This document shows positions 1 to 8,027 of a stretch of DNA of 64,000 nt, one piece after another (position 1 is the stretch's first letter; each line of letters begins with the position of its first letter). Source of the stretch: Sepioteuthis lessoniana (Eukaryota > Mollusca > Cephalopoda > Myopsida > Loliginidae); contig OY757917.1 in the NCBI GenBank assembly GCA_963585895.1, forward strand, positions 107,432,707 through 107,496,706, in the 5' to 3' direction. Made by a program: the position numbers and the translations under genes. Below the pieces are notes generated by a model. That model searched no databases and had not been told where the DNA came from. It saw only the letters and a program-made list of their open reading frames with translations.

Positions 1-1398
1 GGTGACGTCCTCGCCGCCTATCTAAGTATATACGGCGGCGTGGAACAAGTCACACAAGTAACGTCAACACGGGGAACCGCGTACGGTGACTACGTATTCG
101 TTATGTGCCTCGATAGGGGAGGGTTTAACAAAATTCCCCATAAAATACGATACCGCGATCAAACCATGACAGTCATCGTTGAGGGCAGGAAACCGCTATG
201 TTGGTCCTGCAATAACATCGGCCACTTTTCAAAAAACTGCCCTCAAAAATCAACAATCACCACCACAACAACGAATACTACTACTACTACTGCTACTACT
301 GCTACTCCTGCACCTGTCATAGCAGCAATAATACCAACAGAAACCTCAGAAAACAAACAAGAAACCCCTAAAGAAAATGAGGAAGGGTGGACGCAAGTCA
401 CCAGAAAAAAGGGAGGGAAAAAAACTCCCCCAAAAAACCCAGCAACAACAGATACAACAACTCATTTGACTACAACTACGAAACCGACGACCACAAATAC
501 GAAACAATCAACTGCAAAACAATCAACAAAAGAAGACAACCAAAACATTGACCCGATGGATATGTCCATGAATTTAAAAAGAAGGAGAGACAGCGAGGAT
601 TCACCAACTAAAGAGGGGGAGAAAAAACATCCAAAAAAACCCACACAAACAACCACCATACCTCAGCATAAGGGGGAAAAAACAACAGAAAAATCACCAG
701 TCCAAAATAAACAAAGACCAGCACAATTGATTCCTCTCCCACAAAAAACAAAAACCACCCCTATCATCCCAACAGAAACACCATTACCCCCCTCTCTTTC
801 ACCAATTAAAACCCCCAAAATGCTTACTCGATCCTATTAAGCAACCAGACTTACACCCTCTCCCCAAACACCGTCAACATCAGCAGCAACTGTTCAAAAA
901 CCAAGAGCACGCTCTACGGAAGCCCGACGTGCCATAAACTCTTTTTACTTCTGCGAAGATATCATGGACAATCCACACATAGACCACACTTTAAAACAAT
1001 CATTAAAACCATTACGCTCGCTCCAAAAAATTGACACTAAAGACATCACAAAGCCACATCTATTCAAGGACGCACCAAAATTGACCACATTCGTCCGCTT
1101 GGCTGGCAATCGGACCAAGGAACTCTGGAACTTTATTGACGAAGCCAGCCGGGCGGATGTAATGCTGGTCGATACGAAAAATCCAATGCTGAAAAAAATG
1201 CTACCCTTCTGTGCGGGCAGGGTCCCGATTTTGGTTCACCCATCATTCTATAGGTCCCTAAAGTTGCGGTACCCTATGGATGTCGGTGGAATTACCAGGG
1301 ACGACCGAGTAAGTACTGAACTCGGCACCGGATCCCTGCGTCAGGCCGTCGGCATCCTTACTCCGAAGGATTTCCGGCCCGTAGTCGACACTGAGTAA
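1..1398 (+). pseudogene. ORF1 (type A), partial at window edge and interrupted by a stop
   Basis: Nucleic-acid-binding ORF1 protein of the LINE. The reading frame enters at base 1. It encodes the end of the RRM-like region, the CCHC knuckle (CWSC...GHFSKNC, 199-240), a Thr/Lys/Pro-rich linker and, after the break, the C-terminal domain. Codon 465 is TAA (838-840) where units 5, 6 and 8 have Ser (TCA or TCG). The next in-frame ATG is at 964, so a 144-residue C-terminal piece (964-1398) remains open. The same stop is in unit 3. Whether the shortened protein with its zinc knuckle still works is unknown. Confidence 0.9.
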
Positions 1399-1412
1399 GG
1401 TAAGTGGGATTG

Positions 1413-4400
1413 ATGGCTCTAAACCTTGCTACTTTGAATGTGAGGGGATTGAGGGATCCGGGCAAGTGTACGCGCTTGCTTGGTGAACTTAAAACTCTCG
1501 GCGTAGACGTTGCTGCAGTGCAGGAAACCCATTTCACTTGCGGTGCCGACTGTCGTGTGCTGGAAAGCGATTTTAACGTTTTCTCAGCATACGGCAGCCG
1601 TACCAGCGTTGGGGTTTCTTTGCTAGTTGGACGCAGCCTTGATGCTGATGTTGACGTTGTTTTTGCAGGTGACGGGGGCCGACTGGTTGTGGCCGATGTT
1701 GCCGTGAAAAGTTTCAAGTTTCGTCTGGTTGCGGTTTATGCGCCCAATATCGTTGTGGAGAGGGTTTCCTTTTTTCGTCGGTTGGCGCCGTTCCTGGACG
1801 ATACGAAGCGGCTAGTTTTAATGGGTGATTGGAATGCGATCCTTGATCCCAAGACAGATAAGGTCGGGCGGGGAGCTAGGCGTGTGGGAAGGTGTGAAAG
1901 CAGCCTTGCCGGCCTCATGACTCGTCATGACCTCGTCGACAGGTTTCGTCTGGATCACCCAGGGCGGGAGATGTGGACGTGGCTAGATAGTTCGCCCTCT
2001 GCCAAAGTAGGTTCCTACTTGGACAGAGTGTTAGTGAGACGAGCTGACATTGATTTTGTTAGTTGTCCCACGTTCCACTTGATAGCGTGGACTGACCATA
2101 AACTTGTTAGAGTCAGTCTACGGTTAGCAAATAGGCCTAGTCTGGCCGGCTACTGGAAGTTCAATACCTCCTTACTGGAGATACGGGACTTCCGGGACCG
2201 GCTGGAATCCCTAATTCAGCGGGCGTTAGTGGGGGCGGTTACCGGGAATAGGTGGTGGGGATCTCTTAAACATAGGATTAGAGATTTCGCTACCAAGTAC
2301 GGTCGACAGCTCAACCTAGATAGGACCAAGGAAGCGAAATCTATAGACGATAGACTTTCCCGGGCGGTGGCTGGGGGGGACTCCCTAAACGTAGAGCTAG
2401 CTAGGGGGGGACCTTGAGCGCGAGAGTAGCGAGCGCTACAAGGGATACGTAGTTAGATCTAGGTTAAAGAGAGTTCTCAACGAAGCTGTGAAAACGAACG
2501 CGACTGCGCGTGAAGAAGAAGTGCGAAGGTTCCCCGATCGGTATATCGGTTCTGTCAAGGCCCCGGATGGGCGACTGCTGCGATCGACTCGTGAGATTCG
2601 TGACGCCTTTCGGGCGCACTTTCGGGATCGCTTTGCCCGCTGTACTGATCTCCCGCTCCGGGAGTTTCGTAGCTATCTTGCCGACTTCCCCCGCCTTGGG
2701 GTGGCTGAAGCGGCTAGCTGCGAGGGTGTGGTTACTGAATGCGAAGTCCGTGACACGTTGAAGCAGGTCGGCCTCAACAAGTCGCCGGGACTAGATGGTT
2801 TGCCCTACGAAGTGTACTTGAGGATGTCGCACATGTTTGTGCCTATTCTGACGGATATGTTCAACCATTGGTTCGCCCAGGGAGCCATCCCTGGTAGCGT
2901 TACCAAGGGCGTGATCACATTGCTGAAGAAAGGTGGCAGGCATGTTTGGGAGGGTTTAGACGATTACAGGCCCATAACTCTGCTTAACACAGAGTTAAAG
3001 ATTTTGGCCCGGGTCTTAGCGAATCGTTTACAGCTTGTCATTAGCGATCTGATCGGCTCTGAGCAGACCTTTGCTGTGAAGGGAAGATCGATCCAGGACA
3101 ACCTGCACTTGATTCGCGAGGTCCTAGAGGGTATAGAAGACGGCACCGAGGCCGCGCTGATCAGTTTAGATCAGTCCAAGGCCTTCGATAGGGTTGACCA
3201 TCGGTTTTTGGCGACTGTTTTGGAGACTGCCGGATTCAAACCGGAGTTCCGCAGATGGATTAGCATGATGTACCACAACCCTCAGGCAGTGGTGCAGGTG
3301 AACGGAAGGCGTTCGAGGGTGTTCGCGGTCGAGCGGTCGGTCCGGCAGGGCTGTCCGTTGTCTCCTCTTCTCTATGTCCTAGCTTTGGAGCCCCTGCTCC
3401 GTAGGCTTAGGGATAGGACGGCAAATCCGGCCCTGCGCGGTGTCCCTTTTGCTGGCCCTCTTACGGCAAGGGTTTCCGCGTTCGCCGATGATATCACAGT
3501 GTTTGTATCCCGCCGTCTGGATATAAAGGCTGTGAAGAAGGCGGTTAGCGAGTACGAGCGGATTGCAGGAGCCAAGGTCAATTTTGACAAAAGCGAAGGT
3601 TTGCGGCTCGGTGCTTGGAGGGGTAGCAATACTCTTCCGGGGCCGTTCCGCTGGAGTGACGGACCCGTCCGCATCCTCGGGGTGTGGTTCGGGCCCGGCC
3701 TCCAACTGGAGCGAAATTGGTCGGAAGTACAAGCCAAGGTGAATGCTCAGGTGGGAATCTGGCTTTCAAGGAGGTTGTCCTTAAAGGGCAGGGCGGAGGC
3801 GTGCGCCGTGTACGTCTTCCCCTTGATCCTTTACCGATTGGCTGTACTTCCTCTGCCTAAGGTAAATCGGTTGGCGCTGCAACGATCCCTTTCCAGATTG
3901 CTCTGGGGGGGTGCAAGGCCGATGGTCCGTAGGCAGGTCTGTATCCAACGTACACGCAACGGGGGTCTAGGTATGCCTGATCTGGAGAGCCACTGGCTTG
4001 CTGAAAGACTTGCATACCTGGGCAGAGCTTTGACGGGGGACGCAGTGTGGAGACTGAAGGCGAGTCGGACTTTTCCTCGCCTAAAGTCAGACCCAAAGGC
4101 TGAAGGTCGACGTAGGCCTTTGGGCGAAACACTGTTTGTCCGCGAGTGCCGAACGGCCCTTCGTAACCTTCTTGGGTCCAGTGACCTTTCACGGCCTCGA
4201 AAAGAACTATATCGGGAGCTAGTGGTGGGTTCCGCTTCTGATCCTCTCAGCGAGCGGCACGGCTGGACGACGGAGGAGATTCGCTCTCATTGGAATTGGG
4301 CGCCAGGATCGAGCTTCTTGAACAACTCCGAGTTCTCGCTCACCTGGCGACTTGTGCGAAATGCGTTACCCCTTGTCGGCTTGAACTACAAAGCGGGCCT

Positions 4401-4881
4401 GGCAGACATGCCCGATTGCGCTCGCTGCGGCAGTGGCTTGGAAGAAACGGCTGAGCACGCCTTCTACTACTGCGAGCGAGTTCGCCCGTTTTGGGATCAC
4501 GTCGGCGAGTGGACGGCTCGCATCGAACCCAAACAGCTCGTGCTGCTCGACGTTGGTTACGTCGTGGACAACGTTCTTCCTCCGTATCAGGGTGAGAAGC
4601 GTGTGGTGTTTCTCGCGATCCTAGCTGTAGCTAGAATGGTGATTTGGACGACGCGAAACAAGGGATTGTATGACGATGCAAACTTTTCTCATCGTGATCT
4701 GATTTTGTATTTTCGGCATCAGCTGAGGGTCAAAATCAGATGCGATAGAAAACGCTTGGATCGCATAACATTCAGCAAAAGGTGGGTGAATGCAGCGAGC
4801 CTGGTCGTGCGAAAGGGAGCAACGTTGGAGTCATCCTTCCCTCCTCTGCCGGCTCATGGCGTCTACGGTACGGGTCCTTAG
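1413..4881 (+). pseudogene. ORF2 (endonuclease-reverse transcriptase) with +1 G frameshift
   Basis: Starts at ATG 1413, 14 nt after the ORF1 stop. The endonuclease domain is intact. At 2404-2410 the run is seven G where intact copies have six, so the first frame ends at 2417 after ...ARGGP. The original frame then stays open to 4881 and still encodes all reverse transcriptase motifs and the C-terminal CCHC. The product as encoded is therefore endonuclease only. Linked markers are Ser-Thr-Arg at residues 391-393 (Ser-Ala-Arg in intact copies), Thr448 and Arg635, shared with units 3 and 6 and partly with 8. Confidence 0.92.
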
Positions 4882-5497
4882 GGACCCCACCCCTGGTGAG
4901 TAAAACTGTTCCCTTTTTCTTTTGGTACCCAGGTACCTAGTTAGCAGTATGTTTGTGAGTCATTGTCCCCGTCATCTAGTTGTTAGTTCTCAAGATCTTC
5001 CCCATCCCCATTATTTTTGTACCTCAATCCGTATCCCAGTCCAAGTTTACTGAAGATCTTGAACATTCATATGTATAAAAATCATATCACCTACTTGAAT
5101 TAACCCATACCGCGCCCGACCCCTAAATTCTTTTCACCCCTGTAGATTAGGATCCCTGCCCCACCTAGGGTAGGTCCGACTTGTTTCCGGTTCTTTCGCC
5201 CCGGAAAACAGTCGGCCTCCAATTTTATAGACGGGGGGATGGGAGGGCAACCAAACGGGGGATTTTTCCTTGTTTTTATATATATTTCGGGGTTTTTCTC
5301 CCATTCCCATCACATTCATTGTAAATAAATCATACTTGTAAATAAAATCATTCACGAATCTCGGGATTTTAAGTAGGACTTCTTCATAGAGCAAATGTGG
5401 TATTGTGGTGATTGTAGCGCAAAAGGCGATGGATGAATGGATATTTATTGTATTGTTGAATGGGTCGGCGAATGTGGCTAGCTAGGTCTCCTTAGTT

Positions 5498-5504
5498 TAT
5501 ATAG
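5498..5504 (+). promoter_or_regulatory. TATA-like box near the 3' end of unit 1
   Basis: TATATAG followed by AAAAG, 96 bp before the boundary. If used, transcription would start near 5525-5535, still within unit 1, and would read into unit 2. Sequence match only. Confidence 0.4.
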
Positions 5505-5555
5505 AAAAGTATGACCGCTCCCTTCCCCTCCCCAAAAACTTCAAGGCCTTGTGCC

Positions 5556-5581
5556 TTCTGTGTACACTACACAGAAATAAA
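5556..5581 (+). terminator. 3' terminal hairpin overlapping AATAAA (unit 1)
   Basis: Perfect 9-bp arms TTCTGTGTA (5556-5564) and TACACAGAA (5568-5576) around a CAC loop. The last A of the 3' arm is the first A of AATAAA (5576-5581). Likely the RNA 3' end region and a candidate structure for recognition by the reverse transcriptase, as known for several LINE groups. Confidence 0.65.
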
Positions 5582-5610
5582 GCAGACTCGAACCTTCAGG
5601 CAGACTCGAA
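5582..5610 (+). repeat. Unit 1/unit 2 boundary with duplicated GCAGACTCGAA
   Basis: GCAGACTCGAA (5582-5592), spacer CCTTCAG (5593-5599), then GCAGACTCGAA again (5600-5610). The duplication flanks every unit in direct orientation at most boundaries, as expected for a target-site duplication or a short terminal repeat. I place the boundary between 5599 and 5600. Confidence 0.65.
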
Positions 5611-5911
5611 TGTGAATTTTTTTGTCTGAGTTCTTTTTCACTTGAAAAAAGTAAGTTCTTTATTGTTAAAAATTGTTATTGTTATTGCTTTGGAAAAAAT
5701 ATTGTTATTTGTTGGACCTTTTGAAACTTGTTTGTTATTGTTTTTGAACTATTATTGTTGACTGCCCCTCCCCCAAACAATTGTTATTTTGTTTGTTGAG
5801 GGGGGTCAACGCTTGTTATCCTCGGATCATTTTTGAAAAAACATAACGACTTATATCATCATCATCCAACGTATTTTCACCTACACAGAACATTCGACGG
5901 TCATCCTCCCC

Positions 5912-5932
5912 TAGCTGCCTCATAAGCAGCTA
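5912..5932 (+). promoter_or_regulatory. Perfect 7-bp hairpin abutting the ORF1 start (type B form)
   Basis: Arms TAGCTGC (5912-5918) and GCAGCTA (5926-5932) with loop CTCATAA; the final A is the A of the ATG at 5932. Likely to affect start-codon access if it forms in RNA. The same arrangement is at 18979-18999, 38512-38532, 51517-51537 and 58093-58113. Confidence 0.55.
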
Positions 5933-8013
5933 TGGCAGAGGCACCAAATTCACCAGGGTCATTATCACCCGACATTTTTAAAGATCAAAGTCCCCCCTCA
6001 AAGCCGGAAGAAAGATGGCCTGCACTTTCGCAGCCATCTTCGTCGGCCAGTTCAATCCAACCGGCGCAAAAGGTACCTTCACTGCCAGCCTCTTGGACAA
6101 CAAAAGTAATTCAAAAAACACCAAAAGACTATTCAAAAATAAGAGAAAAATACGAGAAGTACTTCCAAGGGAATAGGATCCTCCCTATTCCCGAACTTGT
6201 ACAGGAAGTACAGCCAAAAATAATCTCGTTCGTTGTCACAGATTTAAAAACAAAGAGGCTGGCAGGTATAAAAAAAGATACTTTTGAAGGATTACTAAAA
6301 GCAGCAGACATCCCCGCGAAGTACTACTGTAGACGTAGCTTCGCAACATGGGATGTTCTGTTACCATCAGAAGACCTTGCAGCCAAGCTGGCCGGCGAAA
6401 ATGTCATCTCCAAGTACTTCCGGCTTCAGCCAGAGTACATGGGAAGACGTAAAATCCGAATCACCGTGTGTAATGTCCCGATACAGCTGAATGAGGAGGT
6501 CCTGGCTGCCTACCTCGTGAAACATGGCGAAATCGGGGACATCACAAAAGCTAAGTCGGTTAACGGGACAGCGCACGGTGATTATATCTTCACCATGTGC
6601 CTGGACAGAGGGGGGTTCACATCCATACCTCACATAATAGAGTACGAACACCAGATCATGACAGTCGTTGTTGAGGGCAGGAAGCCCCAGTGCTGGAATT
6701 GCAAGCAGCTGGGGCACTTTTCAAAATCCTGCCCTCAAAAAACAACCAAAACAACTCCGGCCACAACAACAACAACAACAGAAACGACAACGAACACAAC
6801 GACAACTATAACAGCAGCAGCGACAACAGCAATCGAAGTAAACAAACACGAAACCCCTAAAACTAAAACCGGGGACAGCCCCAACAAAGAAGAGGGCTGG
6901 ACCCAAGTAGTGAAAGGGGGAAAAAAGAAAAAAACTCCCATCAAAGAACCAGCAAAACAAACCCCCATCAAAGAACCAGCAACAGCAACAGTTTCAAAAA
7001 AACCAAACATCACCACGACTGCTAAAATTGACTCTAGTAGTACTCCTACCACAAGCACAGCCAAACCATCATCATCATCGACATCTGCAAGATCATCATC
7101 ATCATCGTCATTAACAAAAAAGAAAAACAAAGAAAATAACATTGAAAAAGAAGACGAAGCCATGGATTATTCAATTAACCTAAAACGGCGAAGGGATAGT
7201 GATGACTCGGTAGCTGGGGAGGGGGAGAAAAAACACATTAAGGGACCACACCAAGAAACACCAACACAGTCCCAAACACCCTCCCAACCTCAAGAAAAGG
7301 GCGAAAAGAAAAAAATTGAAAGACCAGCCCAAATTATTCCTCCCCCACAAAAACATCAAAATACCCCAGCACACCTCTCTGACTTCCCACTTTCCCCAAA
7401 ATCACCTTCACTCTCACCAATCAGAACCCCTAAGCTCCTTACACGGGCACAATCGGTGACCAGGGAGTCACCAACAGCAGCAGCATCACCATCATCAACA
7501 GAACTCAAGCCAAGGTCACGGTCGGCTTCAAACGAAGTCCGACGTGCCTTCACCGCTTTTCATTTTTGCGAGGACATCCTCGAGCCCCAAAACATGGACC
7601 ACATTTTAAAAAAAACTTTAAAACCTTTATCATCACTTAAAAAAATAGACGGCAAGGACATCACCAACCCGTATCTTTTTAAGAGTGCCGCAATGGTGAC
7701 CACATTCGTCCGTTCGGCTGGACCCCGAACCAAAGAGCTTTGGCACTTTCTTGAGGGGGCCAGTCGAGCGGACGCAATGTTGGCGGATTTGCGCCACCAA
7801 AGTTTAAAAAAATTGCTTCCTTTTTGTTCGGGCAGGGTCCCGATTTTAGTTCACCCTACCTTCTATAGGTCCCTAAAATTGCGGTACCCCGTGGATGTCG
7901 GTGGAATTACCAGGGACGACCGAGTAAGTACTGAGCTCGGCACCGGATCCCTGCGTCAGGCCGTCGGCATCCTTACTCCGAAGGATTTCCGGCCCATAGT
8001 CGACACTGAGTAA
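5932..8013 (+). CDS. LINE ORF1 protein, type B (693 aa), RRM-like region plus CCHC knuckle
   Basis: Probable RNA-binding chaperone that coats the LINE RNA. Residues ~1-60 are Pro/Ser-rich. Residues ~70-250 form a gag-like/RRM-like region with a typical strand RITVCNVPIQL near 176-186. The zinc knuckle is C254-C257-H262-C267. A Thr-rich tract follows (~270-300), then Lys/Pro/Ser-rich linker with a tandem TPIKEPA repeat, a basic KRRRDSDDS stretch, and a C-terminal domain (~550-693) shared with type A. The ATG has G at +4 and no upstream in-frame alternative. Compared with other B copies it has Gly202 (Glu elsewhere), a different Thr tract and Ile instead of Val in the final RPxVDTE. The family is well supported; the function is inferred from LINE ORF1 proteins generally. 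Confidence 0.92.
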   Translation: MAEAPNSPGSLSPDIFKDQSPPSKPEERWPALSQPSSSASSIQPAQKVPSLPASWTTKVIQKTPKDYSKIREKYEKYFQGNRILPIPELVQEVQPKIISFVVTDLKTKRLAGIKKDTFEGLLKAADIPAKYYCRRSFATWDVLLPSEDLAAKLAGENVISKYFRLQPEYMGRRKIRITVCNVPIQLNEEVLAAYLVKHGEIGDITKAKSVNGTAHGDYIFTMCLDRGGFTSIPHIIEYEHQIMTVVVEGRKPQCWNCKQLGHFSKSCPQKTTKTTPATTTTTTETTTNTTTTITAAATTAIEVNKHETPKTKTGDSPNKEEGWTQVVKGGKKKKTPIKEPAKQTPIKEPATATVSKKPNITTTAKIDSSSTPTTSTAKPSSSSTSARSSSSSSLTKKKNKENNIEKEDEAMDYSINLKRRRDSDDSVAGEGEKKHIKGPHQETPTQSQTPSQPQEKGEKKKIERPAQIIPPPQKHQNTPAHLSDFPLSPKSPSLSPIRTPKLLTRAQSVTRESPTAAASPSSTELKPRSRSASNEVRRAFTAFHFCEDILEPQNMDHILKKTLKPLSSLKKIDGKDITNPYLFKSAAMVTTFVRSAGPRTKELWHFLEGASRADAMLADLRHQSLKKLLPFCSGRVPILVHPTFYRSLKLRYPVDVGGITRDDRVSTELGTGSLRQAVGILTPKDFRPIVDTE

Positions 8014-8027
8014 GGTAAGTGGGATTG

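Larger units (their letters stand above)
1..5599 (+). mobile_element. LINE unit 1, Tx1-like, type A, 5'-truncated by window edge
   Basis: Starts inside ORF1 at the codon equivalent to residue 186 of the complete type A ORF1 and runs through ORF2 and the 3' UTR to the boundary after ...CCTTCAG. Both ORFs are disabled: a stop in ORF1 at 838-840 and an extra G in ORF2 at 2404-2410. Nearly identical to unit 3 over its whole visible length. Confidence 0.95.
4882..5931 (+). other. Noncoding interval: 3' UTR of unit 1, boundary, type B 5' UTR of unit 2
   Basis: No gene here. Elements in order: arms GGGTCC and GGACCC (4872-4887) with loop TTAG containing the ORF2 stop; donor-like CTG|GTGAGT (4893-4901); two KpnI palindromes at 4924-4937; a bipartite stem-loop at 5176-5215 (6-bp plus 7-bp arms); a 10-bp-longer form of the AT-rich stretch near 5340; a TATA-like box at 5498; a terminal hairpin and AATAAA at 5556-5581; the boundary motif GCAGACTCGAA at 5582 and again at 5600; donor-like GTAAGT at 5651; TTATTG-rich sequence; an imperfect hairpin at 5758-5810; and a perfect 7-bp hairpin at 5912-5932 whose 3' arm ends on the A of the ORF1 ATG. 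Confidence 0.85.

Noticed and set aside
1404-1412. GTG start for ORF2 nine bases before the ATG
   Set aside because: GTG starts are not expected in an animal LINE; the ATG at 1413 and its equivalents open directly on the endonuclease domain.
2404-2410. Programmed ribosomal frameshift at the 7-G tract
   Set aside because: Six units have an uninterrupted frame with six G, and restoring the downstream frame would need skipping one base rather than the usual -1 slip. A shared mutation is simpler.
2488-4881. The 797-codon frame as a separate reverse transcriptase gene
   Set aside because: It begins at an internal GTG and aligns end to end with the rest of the intact 1155-residue ORF2. It is the second half of a frameshifted ORF2.
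5277-5285. TATATATA near the middle of the 3' UTR as the main promoter
   Set aside because: Simple AT alternation ~320 bp from the boundary, changed in unit 9 (GTATATA). The TATATAG box nearer the boundary is unchanged in all nine tails and better placed, so this was not annotated.
5582-5610. A complete tRNA gene at the boundary
   Set aside because: Only a B-box-like core is present; no T-stem, anticodon arm or acceptor stem can be formed.
5528-5610. Long terminal repeats or an LTR retrotransposon
   Set aside because: No integrase, protease or RNase H, no primer-binding site, and the repeated segment is simply the neighbour's tail. The endonuclease is of the APE type used by LINEs.
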